NCBI GenBank assembly: GCA_942492835.1
Contig: OW818645.1
Coordinates: forward strand, 2,542,001-2,606,000
Source of the DNA: GWB2-37-7 sp942492835
GTDB taxonomy: Bacteria; Bacillota; Clostridia; Lutisporales; Lutisporaceae
Direction: 5' to 3'
Length of the DNA: 64,000 bases
How positions within the stretch are numbered: the stretch's first letter is position 1; every line of letters begins with the position of its first letter. Shown here piece after piece: positions 46,625-56,375 of this stretch. Under the pieces are notes generated by a model. It was not told where the DNA came from, made no database searches, and saw nothing but the letters and a program-made list of their open reading frames with translations. The translations under genes were made by a program, and so were the position numbers.

Positions 46625-46895
46625 TATAATGCGTTGAGCGGAAATAGTAAGTAGTAAGATTCTTTCAGAGAGCCGTAAGGAGTATATACTCCACTGGTGT
46701 GATACGGTAGTGTCTTGTTATTGAACTCATCCGGGAGCAGCTGCCTGAAATTTATAAAATTAGGGTAAGACGTTAGCCCACGTTATAGGGATAGATGATT
46801 ATAGTCATCGATAAAGTGGATTTTCGTATGAAGATCAATTTGAGTGGTACCACGGATAATATCTCCGTCTCTTTTTAGAGGCGGAGTTTTTTATT
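46625..46895 (+). ncRNA. T-box leader, leucine-specific
   Basis: The leader shows the AGAGAG of stem I (about 46668), the specifier loop with GAACTCA, placing Leu codon CTC at 46726-46728, and the T-box itself, GAGTGGTACCACGG (46842-46855). TGGT at 46845-46848 would pair with the ACCA end of uncharged tRNA-Leu. A terminator follows. Uncharged tRNA-Leu(GAG) should therefore switch leuS on. Confidence 0.92.
46863..46892 (+). terminator. T-box terminator before leuS
   Basis: 9-bp stem CTCCGTCTC / GAGGCGGAG (one G-T pair) with a TTTTTA loop and a following run of T. Confidence 0.85.
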
Positions 46896-46927
46896 TTTGC
46901 AATAATTATTTGAAGGGAGTGTATAAA

Positions 46928-49372
46928 ATGACATATTCAAAAGAAATAGACCGCAAATGGCAAAAGGTTTGGGAAGATACTAAATTATATAAGTTTCATC
47001 CCGAAAAAGTTGATAAAAAGCTTTATACTCTGGAGATGTTCTCCTATCCATCAGGGGCAAAGCTTCATGCAGGACACTGGTACAATTATGCACTAAGCGA
47101 CTCATGGGCAAGAATGAAGAAGATGCAGGGCTATGAGATATTTCAGCCTATGGGCTTTGATGCCTTCGGTTTGCCAGCAGAAAACTATGCTATAAAGACA
47201 GGTGTTCATCCTCAAGACTCCACAATACAGAACATTGAGACAATGGAAAGACAGCTAAAAGAAATGGGAGCTATGTTTGACTGGGACTACGAGGTTATTA
47301 CATGCATACCTGAGTATTATAAGTGGACTCAGTGGCTATTCTTGACTCTTTATAAAAGTGGGCTTGCATATAGAAAGGAAGCACCTGTAAACTGGTGTCC
47401 TAAGTGTAACACAGTGCTTGCAAATGAGCAGGTAGTTGATGGCCATTGTGAAAGATGTGAGACAGAGGTTACAAAGAAAAACCTTACACAATGGTTTTTC
47501 AAGATAACTGATTATGCACAAGAGCTGCTTGATAAGCTAGAGGGACTTGACTGGCCTGAAAAGACAAAGAAGATTCAAACCAACTGGATTGGTAGATCTG
47601 AAGGTGCAGAAATAGAATTTAAGGTATATGATGCAGATATAAGCTTCAAGGTGTTTACAACAAGAGCGGACACTTTGATGGGGGTAACCTATGTTGTGCT
47701 TGCACCAGAAAATGAGCTTGTAAAGCAGCTTACTAAGGATGCATATAAAAAGACTGTTGCAGAATATCAGGATTCAACAAAGAAAATTACTGAGATAGAC
47801 AGACTTTCCACTACAAAAGAAAAAACTGGAGTATTTACAGGCTCCTATGCTGTTCATCCAATAACAGGTGAAAATGTTCAGATTTGGATTGCTGACTATG
47901 TACTTGGAAGCTATGGTACTGGCTGCGTAATGGCGGTTCCAGCTCATGATGAGAGAGACTTTGAGTTTGCAACAAAGTTTGAGCTTCCTATAAAGAGGGT
48001 AATTAAGAGCAAAGAAGCTATAGAAGACATTCTTCCTTTTACAGAATATGGCATACTGGTAAACAGCGGAGAATTTGATGGCATAACCACAGCAGAGGGT
48101 AAAATCAATATAGTAAAGAAGCTAGAAGAGGATAATAAAGGACAGCTTAAAATAAACTTTAGGATTAGAGACTGGCTGGTCTCCAGACAAAGATATTGGG
48201 GATCGCCTATTCCTATAATACACTGTGAAAAGTGTGGGGCTGTACCAGTACCTGAAAAGGATTTGCCAGTATTGCTTCCATACGATGTAGAGTTTGCACC
48301 AGATGGAGAATCACCATTAAAGAAAAGTGAAGAATTTATGAACACTACTTGTCCTGTTTGCGGAGGTCCTGCTAAGAGAGAGGCTGATACTTTAGATACC
48401 TTTGTATGTTCATCTTGGTACTATTTAAGATACCCAGACAATAAGAATGATGATGAGATATTTGGCAAGGAATGGATAAACAAAATGCTGCCTGTTGACA
48501 AGTATATAGGCGGAGCGGAGCATGCCGCTATGCACCTGCTATATGCCAGATTTATGACTAAGGCGCTACGAGATGCTGGTTATCTAGATTTTGATGAACC
48601 TTTTAAATCACTTGTACATCAAGGCGCTATACTTGGACCTGATGGTTTTAAAATGAGTAAATCAAAAGGAAATGTAATATCCCCAGATGTATATATTGAT
48701 GAGTATGGTTCAGATGTTTTCAGGATGTATCTTGCCTTTGGTTTCTCATATATTGAGGGTGGTCCTTGGAGTGATGACGGAATCAAGGCTATGTCAAGGT
48801 TTGCTGGCAGGGTTGAAAGAATGGTTGAGCGAGTAGAAGAGCTTGCAGGACATAAAGGAAACACTGATATTGGCAAGGGTGAAAAAGAGCTGAACTATGT
48901 TAGAAATCTAGCTATTAAGAGTATTACAAAGGATGCAGAAGAGTTCCAATTTAATACATCTATAGCCAAATCAATGGAGCTTTTAAATGGACTATACAAA
49001 TACGACGCAGATGTCGAGAACAAAAACATGACTCTGTTTAAAGCTGCAATTGAGGATATGATTAAGCTTCTTTCTCCATTTGCACCACATTTTGCGGAAG
49101 AAATGTGGGAGAAGCTTGGGGGAGCTTACTCTATATTTAATGAAAAATGGCCATCATGGGATGAAGAAGCCCTTGTTAAAGATGTAGTTGAGATTGCAAT
49201 TCAAGTAAATGGTAAGGTTAAAGGCAGAATGGAGATTTCATCATCAGCAGAACAGCAGGAAATTGAGAAAATGGTAATGGAAAATGATGAAGTGAAGCCT
49301 ATGCTTGAAGGTAAGAAAATAGTAAAAGTTATAGTTATTAAAAATAGACTGGTAAATATTGTAGTAAAATAG
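46928..49372 (+). CDS. leuS: Leucyl-tRNA synthetase
   Basis: 814-aa class I synthetase charging tRNA-Leu. HIGH-type motif KLHAGHWYNYALSD, zinc-like cysteines NWCPKCNTVLANEQ and CERCE, the editing (CP1) domain in the middle, and the KMSKS motif FKMSKSKGNV. AAGGGAGTG sets the ATG at 46928. It is controlled by the T-box leader directly upstream. Confidence 0.97.
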   Translation: MTYSKEIDRKWQKVWEDTKLYKFHPEKVDKKLYTLEMFSYPSGAKLHAGHWYNYALSDSWARMKKMQGYEIFQPMGFDAFGLPAENYAIKTGVHPQDSTIQNIETMERQLKEMGAMFDWDYEVITCIPEYYKWTQWLFLTLYKSGLAYRKEAPVNWCPKCNTVLANEQVVDGHCERCETEVTKKNLTQWFFKITDYAQELLDKLEGLDWPEKTKKIQTNWIGRSEGAEIEFKVYDADISFKVFTTRADTLMGVTYVVLAPENELVKQLTKDAYKKTVAEYQDSTKKITEIDRLSTTKEKTGVFTGSYAVHPITGENVQIWIADYVLGSYGTGCVMAVPAHDERDFEFATKFELPIKRVIKSKEAIEDILPFTEYGILVNSGEFDGITTAEGKINIVKKLEEDNKGQLKINFRIRDWLVSRQRYWGSPIPIIHCEKCGAVPVPEKDLPVLLPYDVEFAPDGESPLKKSEEFMNTTCPVCGGPAKREADTLDTFVCSSWYYLRYPDNKNDDEIFGKEWINKMLPVDKYIGGAEHAAMHLLYARFMTKALRDAGYLDFDEPFKSLVHQGAILGPDGFKMSKSKGNVISPDVYIDEYGSDVFRMYLAFGFSYIEGGPWSDDGIKAMSRFAGRVERMVERVEELAGHKGNTDIGKGEKELNYVRNLAIKSITKDAEEFQFNTSIAKSMELLNGLYKYDADVENKNMTLFKAAIEDMIKLLSPFAPHFAEEMWEKLGGAYSIFNEKWPSWDEEALVKDVVEIAIQVNGKVKGRMEISSSAEQQEIEKMVMENDEVKPMLEGKKIVKVIVIKNRLVNIVVK

Positions 49373-49385
49373 CGAAATATAAAAT

Positions 49386-49415
49386 GGCTGTAGTCTAAAA
49401 ACTACAGCTGTTTTG
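49386..49415 (+). terminator. Terminator of leuS
   Basis: GCTGTAGT with ACTACAGC around CTAAAA, followed by TTTT. Confidence 0.75.
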
Positions 49416-49506
49416 TATATATTAACATTTATGTTTGCTAAATGTCAAAAATGTGCAATAATAGACAATGTGTATATAAATTGGATTTAGCGTTCGGAGG
49501 ATGTTT

Positions 49507-51345
49507 ATGTTTAGAAAAATTTTGACTAAGTGTATTTTGTGTGGATTGTTAATATTTCATAGTACAATTGGAACTTTAAGTGCAAATGAAATGATGCCTC
49601 CTAAAATGAACATATTGCTATTGAACTCATATAATTTTTCTGCTAAGGAATTTTGGGTGGGGTTTTCTGTATTCTTATGCGTAGTAGTCGCTATAAACTT
49701 TCTTTTGTTAATAAATATAAAAAAGAGAAGAATGGCTGAAAAAGACTTGCAACGGAGCGAGGGTATAACAAGAGCGACACTTAATGCAACTGCGAACGGA
49801 ATTATAGTAATTAGCTTAGATAAGAAAATAATTGACTGTAATCAGCTATTTTTAAGTATGTGGAAGTTTCCTATTGAGATCGTAGAAAACAAGGACTTGA
49901 GTGCAATGCTTCTATATGGTCTGGATCAAGTATATGAACCTACAATTCATCATGACTGGATTAAAGAGTGCTTTGAGCAAACCGAGGCTGCTTTTGATAT
50001 TATATATCTAAAGGATGATAGAGTTTATGAGATATACTCAGAGTCGTTAAAAATACAAGGCGAATTGCAAGGCAGAGTATGGAGTTTTAAGGATATAACA
50101 GTTCAAAAACAAACAGAAAATGAGCTGCAAAGAAGTGAAGAACGTTATAGACGTTTGGTGGAGCTTAGTCCAGATGCCATATATATGGTGGTTGATGGGA
50201 AAATTGAATTTACAAATGAAGCAGGTAAAGAGCTAGTAAGAGCACCCCATGGAATAGATATAAATGGAAGATCTATATTGGACTTTGTATCCTACGAACA
50301 TGATGAAGCATTTAAAAACTTCTTGTTAGGACAAAATGATAATAATGAAGATTTTCCTTTGGTGGAAATGAAGTTTAAAAGACTAGATAATACTCTTGTA
50401 GATGTTGAAGCTGCAACAACTGAATTTATCTATGACAGAAAAAAAGCTGTCCTAAGCTTTATCAGAGATATTTCAGAAAGAAAAGAAACAGAATTATTGA
50501 AGATAAGCATTAAGGAGAAAATAGAACAGCTAAATGAGGCATTGGAATATGATAAGCTTAAGACAGAGTTTTTTGCAAACATCTCCCACGAGCTAAGAAC
50601 TCCTATAAATGTTATTTTAGGCGCGCAGAAGCTGCTTGGACTATTTTTGAAGGATGTGGAGCTGGGGGATAAGCAGGAGAAGTTGACGAAGTATATATAT
50701 ATGATAAGACAGAACTGCTACAGGCTTATGAGGACGGTAAATAATCTAATTGATATTACGCGTATTGATGCAGGGTTCTTCAATGTAAATCTAAGAAATT
50801 ACGATATCATAAATATTGTTGAGCGTATAACCTTATTGGTAGCTGAATATGTGCAAGATAAAGGGATAGAGCTGGTTTTTGATACTAAGCTTGAGGAAAA
50901 GATGATAGCTTGTGATGAAGACAAAATTGAAAGGATAATGTTGAATCTTCTATCAAATGCCATTAAATTTACAAATAATGATGGAGTTATAACAGTAGAC
51001 ATCAAGGAAGAATCAGAGAATATTGTAATAATGGTAAGTGATAGCGGTATTGGAATACCAGAGGGAAAGCTTAATACAGTTTTTGAGAAATTTGTACAAG
51101 TTGATAAATCATTTATAAGGGATCATGAAGGAAGTGGTATAGGTTTATCTTTAGTAAAATCATTGGTTGACTTGCATGGAGGAAGCATTGATCTTAGAAG
51201 TGAAGTTGGCAAAGGCACAACCTTTGAAGTAAGGCTGCCCATTATTTTAACCGCAGAAGAAGAAGTGGCAGTAACATCAGAAGTTGTTTATCAAAGCTCG
51301 ACAGAAAGAATAGATGTGGAGTTCTCTGATATATATTTTGATTAA
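49507..51345 (+). CDS. PAS-domain sensor histidine kinase, apparently with a deleted sensor domain
   Basis: 612 aa. A signal-like N-terminus leads to a short stub, MNILLLNSYN, then a transmembrane helix (about 48-72). Two PAS domains follow (about 85-200 and 215-330), then HisKA with FANISHELRTPINV (His361) and HATPase_c with NLLSNAIKFTN, DSGIGIPEG and GSGIGLSLVKSL. The stub resembles the first strand of the periplasmic binding-protein sensor domain that precedes the membrane helix in related kinases, so about 300 residues seem to be missing. GGAGG six bases before ATG 49507 fixes the start. There is no adjacent response regulator. Confidence 0.85.
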   Translation: MFRKILTKCILCGLLIFHSTIGTLSANEMMPPKMNILLLNSYNFSAKEFWVGFSVFLCVVVAINFLLLINIKKRRMAEKDLQRSEGITRATLNATANGIIVISLDKKIIDCNQLFLSMWKFPIEIVENKDLSAMLLYGLDQVYEPTIHHDWIKECFEQTEAAFDIIYLKDDRVYEIYSESLKIQGELQGRVWSFKDITVQKQTENELQRSEERYRRLVELSPDAIYMVVDGKIEFTNEAGKELVRAPHGIDINGRSILDFVSYEHDEAFKNFLLGQNDNNEDFPLVEMKFKRLDNTLVDVEAATTEFIYDRKKAVLSFIRDISERKETELLKISIKEKIEQLNEALEYDKLKTEFFANISHELRTPINVILGAQKLLGLFLKDVELGDKQEKLTKYIYMIRQNCYRLMRTVNNLIDITRIDAGFFNVNLRNYDIINIVERITLLVAEYVQDKGIELVFDTKLEEKMIACDEDKIERIMLNLLSNAIKFTNNDGVITVDIKEESENIVIMVSDSGIGIPEGKLNTVFEKFVQVDKSFIRDHEGSGIGLSLVKSLVDLHGGSIDLRSEVGKGTTFEVRLPIILTAEEEVAVTSEVVYQSSTERIDVEFSDIYFD

Positions 51346-51365
51346 ATAAACAGCAGATAATATAT

Positions 51366-51399
51366 AGCATGTGTGCAATTTGAAGCATACATGCTTTTA
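51366..51399 (+). terminator. Terminator of the histidine kinase gene
   Basis: 11-bp stem AGCATGTGTGC / GCATACATGCT (one G-T pair), 8-nt loop, then TTTTA. Confidence 0.75.
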
Positions 51400-51427
51400 T
51401 ATTTATAGGATATGCTAAATAATGATG

Positions 51428-51456
51428 TTGACAAATATAAATAGAAATAATATATT
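51428..51456 (+). promoter_or_regulatory. Promoter of the copper operon
   Basis: TTGACA (51428-51433), 17-nt spacer, TATATT (51451-51456). A palindromic TACATATGTA flanked by GGATA and GGGTA lies just downstream and could be a CsoR site, but it lacks a clear G-tract/C-tract pair. Confidence 0.6.
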
Positions 51457-51537
51457 AGATATAGGATACATATGTAGGGTATATTTGTATTCGATATATA
51501 AGATTCATAAACTATAGGAGAGTATAGGAGTGAGAAA

Positions 51538-54000
51538 GTGAAAAAAACCTTTAAAATAATAGGTATGACCTGAGCATCTTGTGTAAAAGCTGTTGAGAAG
51601 GCAGTAAAAAAACTTGATGGAATATCAGATCTTAATATTAACCTTGCAACTGAAATAATGGTTGTAAACTATGATAAAAACAAGCTAAATGAACAAGACA
51701 TCATTGGAGCAGTAGAAAATGCAGGATATAAAGCTGAGGAGTTAACTGAAATCAAGGAGCTTAACATACCTATACAAGGGATGACCTGTGCAGCTTGTGC
51801 AAAGGCAATCGAAAGAACAGTAGGCAAGTTGAGTGGGATAGAGAGTGTATCAGTGAATCTTGCCACAGAAAAAGCAAATGTCAAATACAATCCTAAGACT
51901 CTTAGACTTTCTGAAATTAAACAAGCTATTAGCAAGGCAGGTTACAAGGCTTTAGAGATTGAGACTAATAATCGCGTGGATGAAGATAAAAATAGAAAAG
52001 AAAAAGAAATAAGAACACTATGGACAAAGTTTCTTATTTCTGCGATTTTCTCTATTCCATTGCTATATATAGCAATGGGACCAATGATTTCCTGGTGGAA
52101 CTTTCCTATTCCTAGCTGGCTTGAACCTATGCAGTACCCGTTAATTTATGCTATAGCAGAAATATTACTGGTAATACCCGTGATTATAGCAGGTTATAGA
52201 TTCTACACAGTGGGATTTAAGGCTTTAGTCAGAAGAAGTCCCAACATGGATTCTTTGGTTGCAATGGGTACATCTTCTGCAATATTATACAGCTTGTATT
52301 CCACTTATAGAATCTCAATAGGGGATTATATGTATGTAGAAAATTTATACTTTGAAACAGCAGGAATAATAATTACTTTAATATTATTAGGAAAGTATCT
52401 TGAAGCAGTATCTAAAGGTAAAACCTCAGAGGCAATAAAGAAGCTAATGGGACTTACTCCAAAGACAGCTATAGTAATACAGGATGAGAAGGAAATAGTG
52501 ATACCAATTGAAGAGGTCGAGGTAGGCGACATAATATTGGTTAAGCCTGGTGAAAAGGTACCTGTAGATGGAGAAGTTATAGAAGGATTAACTTCTATAG
52601 ATGAGTCAATGCTGACTGGAGAAAGCATTCCAGTTGAGAAAAAAATTGGAGATAAGGTCATAGGTGCCAGCATAAATAAAAATGGTTCTATAAGATTCAG
52701 AGCTACCAAGGTAGGCAGCGAAACAGCATTGGCACAAATTATTAAGCTTGTAGAGGATGCACAGGGTTCAAAAGCACCGATTGCACAGATGGCTGATATA
52801 GTATCAGGCTACTTTGTGCCTACAGTATTTATTATAGCATTGGTTTCAGCAGTGGGGTGGCTGCTTGCAGGACAGACTATAGTATTTGCACTTACAATAT
52901 TCATTGCAGTTCTAGTTATTGCTTGTCCTTGTGCATTGGGGCTAGCCACTCCAACGGCTATAATGGTTGGAACAGGCAAGGGTGCAGAGTATGGAGTATT
53001 GATAAAGGGTGGAGAAGCTTTAGAGAGCACACATAAGATAAAGACAATTGTATTTGACAAAACAGGTACAATTACAGAAGGAAGACCGGAAGTAACAGAC
53101 ATAGCTACCACAGAGCTAATAGATAAGGATATGCTTTTGCAGCTTGCCGCCTCAGCTGAAAAGGACTCAGAACATCCTTTAGGAGAAGCTATAGTGAGAG
53201 GGGCGGAAAAACAAGGTCTGGAGATTTTGAAGCCATCAAGCTTCAATGCTATTCCAGGACATGGCATAGAGGTTACTATAGATGGCAAGCAAATATTACT
53301 AGGTAACAAAAAGCTTATGCTAGATAGAGATATAAGCTTGCAGCTCTTAGAAAAGCAATCGGATAAGCTGGCATCAGAAGGCAAGACACCTATGTATATA
53401 GCTATAGAAAATCAACTTGCTGGTATAATTGCAGTAGCTGATATAGTTAAGGAAAGCAGTGCCAAGGCTATAGAAAAGCTGCACAAAATGGGTATAGAGG
53501 TTGCTATGATAACCGGGGACAACAGAAGAACAGCGGAAGCAATTGCAAAACAGGTAGGAATAGACAGAGTACTTGCAGAAGTGCTGCCTCAAGACAAAGC
53601 CAATGAGATAAAGAAGCTTCAAGCAGAAGGCAAGAAGGTTGCTATGGTAGGAGATGGTATAAATGACGCACCAGCTTTGGCACAAGCTGATATAGGTATC
53701 GCTATAGGTTCAGGCACAGACGTTGCAATAGAATCAGCAGATATAGTGTTGATGCGAAGCGACCTTATGGATGTTCCTACAGCCATACAGCTAAGCAAGA
53801 GCACAATCAGAAATATTAAGCAGAACCTGTTCTGGGCATTTGGCTACAATGTTGCAGGAATACCAATAGCAGCAGGAGTATTGTATGCATTAGGCGGACC
53901 ATTGTTAAACCCTGTTTTCGCCGCAGCTGCAATGTCTCTCAGCTCAGTATCAGTATTGACAAATGCATTGAGACTCAAAGGATTTAAACCATATAAATAA
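51538..54000 (+). CDS. copA: Copper-exporting P1B-type ATPase, selenoprotein
   Basis: 820-aa Cu(I) efflux ATPase. The reading frame has a TGA at codon 12 (51571-51573) in the first heavy-metal-associated domain, giving GMTUASC where GMTCxxC is canonical; the second domain keeps GMTCAAC (Cys84, Cys87). The rest is a full CopA: TGE loop MLTGESIPVEK, membrane CPC site (IACPCALGLATPT, Cys463/465), phosphorylated Asp507 in DKTGT, SEHPLG, GDGINDAPALAQAD and the Cu-specific C-terminal YN and MSLSS motifs. The GTG at 51538 has AGGAG seven bases upstream; an ATG at 51658, after the TGA, has no ribosome site. A SECIS-like hairpin follows the TGA. First gene of copA-copZ-csoR. Confidence 0.88.
51571..51605 (+). 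promoter_or_regulatory. SECIS-like element in copA
   Basis: After the TGA (51571-51573), CTGTT and GGCAG form a short stem at about 51589-51605 with a GAGAA loop (two G-U pairs). The stem starts 15-16 nt after the UGA, the same distance as in the glutaredoxin-like gene. It is weaker than that hairpin. Confidence 0.5.
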
Positions 54001-54015
54001 ATGGAGGAATGTAAA

Positions 54016-54243
54016 ATGAAGGTACAAATATCTATCGAAGGAATGACCTGCGGACATTGCTCTGCACGTGTAGTAAAGGCATTAAAGACAGTTGACGGAA
54101 TTGTTGATGCAAAAGTGGATTTGGCTAACAAAAATGCTACTGTAGAATTATCCAGCAATGTTGATGACAATGTTTTGAAGGAAGCTGTAGAAGATGCAGG
54201 CTATGATGTAACAGACATAAAGAGAATGCAGTTTGAAAGGTAG
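54016..54243 (+). CDS. copZ: Copper chaperone CopZ
   Basis: 75-aa single heavy-metal-associated domain with GMTCGHC (Cys12, Cys15). It carries Cu(I) to CopA or CsoR. TGGAGGA precedes the ATG at 54016, 15 bp after the copA stop; it is therefore co-translated. Unlike CopA it keeps Cys in the first position of CxxC. Confidence 0.95.
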   Translation: MKVQISIEGMTCGHCSARVVKALKTVDGIVDAKVDLANKNATVELSSNVDDNVLKEAVEDAGYDVTDIKRMQFER

Positions 54244-54250
54244 TGGAGTT

Positions 54251-54616
54251 ATGTCGGAAGAAAGCATGAAAAATACAGACTGTTGCAGTACTGATGACAA
54301 TTGTACCGAAACGGATAGTTGTCAGGAAGGATGCAGCGGTAGAAGTGTAGTTCGATCACAAAAAATGAAAACATCACTTATATCCAGACTAAACCGTATT
54401 GAAGGTCAGGTTAGGGGTATAAAGGGAATGATAGACAAGGATATATATTGTGATGACGTACTGAATCAGATAGCAGCAGTACAATCTGCAATGAAGTCGG
54501 TAAGCAGACTGCTTTTAGAAAGTCATATGAAAACTTGTTTGATAAATAGAATCCAATCAGGTGAAACAGAAGTCGTAGATGAGCTGTTGGTAACTATTGA
54601 AAAAATGATGAAATAG
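54251..54616 (+). CDS. csoR: Copper-sensing repressor CsoR
   Basis: 121-aa CsoR/RcnR-type repressor that releases DNA on binding Cu(I). The Cys-His-Cys ligand set is Cys67 (DIYCDDVL), His92 and Cys96 (ESHMKTCL). LNRIEGQVRGIKGMI is the family N-terminal helix. An extra N-terminal extension of about 35 residues holds five Cys (11, 12, 18, 24, 28). GTGGAG precedes the ATG. Third gene of the copper operon, so it is probably autoregulated. Confidence 0.92.
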   Translation: MSEESMKNTDCCSTDDNCTETDSCQEGCSGRSVVRSQKMKTSLISRLNRIEGQVRGIKGMIDKDIYCDDVLNQIAAVQSAMKSVSRLLLESHMKTCLINRIQSGETEVVDELLVTIEKMMK

Positions 54617-54627
54617 GCAATTTACTT

Positions 54628-54680
54628 AATAAAGCGAAAATTAAGGCTAGGGTTTGTCTTAATTTCGCTTTATTCTTTTT
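54628..54680 (+). terminator. Terminator of the copper operon
   Basis: 17-bp stem (54628-54645 with 54658-54674, one bulged A) followed by CTTTTT. It separates csoR from the radical SAM cassette. Confidence 0.85.
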
Positions 54681-54738
54681 AATAATTTTATTAACATATC
54701 GAAAGTATCATATATGTAATTAAAAAATACAATTGTAA

Positions 54739-54768
54739 TTGACATACATAATAGGAAAAGCCTATAAT
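54739..54768 (+). promoter_or_regulatory. Promoter of RiPP cassette A
   Basis: TTGACA (54739-54744) and TATAAT (54763-54768) with an 18-nt spacer. The leader of about 115 nt has a GATATACAT / ATGTATATC hairpin and an ATGTAAAT / ATTTACAT hairpin. Confidence 0.7.
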
Positions 54769-54888
54769 ATGATATACATAGAAGTAAATATATGTATATC
54801 ATGTAAATTAATATTTACATAATATACTTGTACTATAGAGCTGAAAAAAATATTATTATTATTTGCATTATAGAAATGAACTTGTCAC

Positions 54889-56322
54889 ATGAAGGACAAA
54901 AGTATAAAGTCGGCACCATGGATTTCTTATAGAAATTATTTTTTTGATACACAGGAAAGTCGCAGTATTATATCAAATGAAAAAGAACATACTTTTCTGC
55001 TTTTAGAGGGAGAAGCAGCAAGTATATTTACAAAGCTGACATCTGACTGTAGTCATATGGAGCTTCTAGAATATGCAGAAAAAATTGGTGTGTCTGATGA
55101 ACTAGAGGATTTTATAGCAGAACTTTTCCAAGCGGGACTACTGATTATAGATGACGAATATTTCGTACCAGAGCAAGTACAGAAGGACGTTTTAGATACA
55201 AACTCCTCTGGACAAGCTATTAAAAGTGATGAGTATGATGAATTCATAAAAGATATGAAAAAATGGGGCTGGAATAAAGGGCTGCTTATGTCAGCACATT
55301 GGGATATGACCTATAGCTGCAATGAAAATTGTATTCATTGCTATAACAGGTGTCTTAACACAAATCAGAACAATTCAAAAGAGCTTACTACCAAAGAAGC
55401 CTTTGATTTAATTGATAATATGTATGAAGCAGGAGTATTTTTCCTTACCCTGAGTGGTGGAGAAGCTGCACTAAGACAGGATTATTTTGAAATACTAGGA
55501 TATGCACGCAGTAAGGGGTTGTGCGTGCAATTATTGACTAATGGGCTGATTTGGGATGCTAACTTCTCAAAAAAAGTGGCAGCCTACTGGCCTAATAAGG
55601 TAGGAATAAGCATCTACAGTGCAGACCCAGTGTGACACGACGAGGTTACAAGGGTACCAGGCTCCTTTGAAGCTTCCATTGCCGCCTTGAAAAGCTTGAA
55701 GGAAGCAGGAATACAGGTAGAGCTTGGAATTAAGTCAGTAATTACTGTATCTACAATGCCTGCATTGAATGGAAACTTGGGGCCTGTAGAGCAGTCAGCG
55801 GATGTTTTTAACGAGATGGTGGTTCTTGCAGCTACAGAAGGCACACCACTGTCTGTAAGCTATATGAGGAATGCCTTTGATGATTCAGGAAAGCCAAAGA
55901 ATATAGAGCAATCTTTATGCACTGCTGGAAAATACTCACTATATTTTGACCCAACAGGAAATATAAATCCCTGTTTGTCACTTCCGATAGTAGTGGGAAA
56001 TGTAAAACAGTTAAATCTAAAACAGTTCTGGCTGGACTCATTTGATGATTCTGAAGCATTAAAACAGATAGGTTTGAAATATATACACAATATCAAGCTT
56101 AAGGATGTAGAACCATGTGGAACAGAAGATTATTGTAAATATTGTATAGATGCTTGTCCTGGTAACAGTTTTTTAGAAAATGGCAGCTTTTTTACTGCTC
56201 CTAAGGTCAGCTGTTTCCAGGCAAAAGCGAGAAAGACAGCCGCTGAGCTATTATCCAAAGGCTTAAGTAGAAATGAAATATGTGTAAAACTGGGCGTTCC
56301 AGTAGAGTTCGGTTATATTTAG
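54889..56322 (+). pseudogene. Radical SAM/SPASM peptide maturase, copy 1 (broken)
   Basis: Near-identical to the intact copy at 57262-58761, but codon 249 is TGA (55633-55635) where the intact copy has CGA (Arg), and 22 codons after the VEL at about residue 279 are deleted in frame between GAGCTT and GAGTTT. N-terminal PqqD-like region, radical SAM motif CNENCIHC and all SPASM cysteines remain in the two pieces. The replaced residue is not Cys in the sister copy and no convincing SECIS hairpin follows. I therefore read it as a nonsense mutation rather than selenocysteine, though the genome does decode UGA. Confidence 0.85.
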
Positions 56323-56375
56323 AGGCTATAAATAGAATTATTTATAGATAGTATATAAAGAGGGGAGGTGAAACA

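Noticed and set aside
51457..51490. CsoR operator at the TACATATGTA palindrome
   Set aside because: It lacks the G-tract/C-tract dyad usual for CsoR sites, so it is mentioned only as a possibility.
55633..55635. TGA in the first radical SAM copy as a third selenocysteine codon
   Set aside because: The sister copy has CGA (Arg) there, not Cys; no good hairpin follows, and a 66-nt deletion nearby indicates decay.
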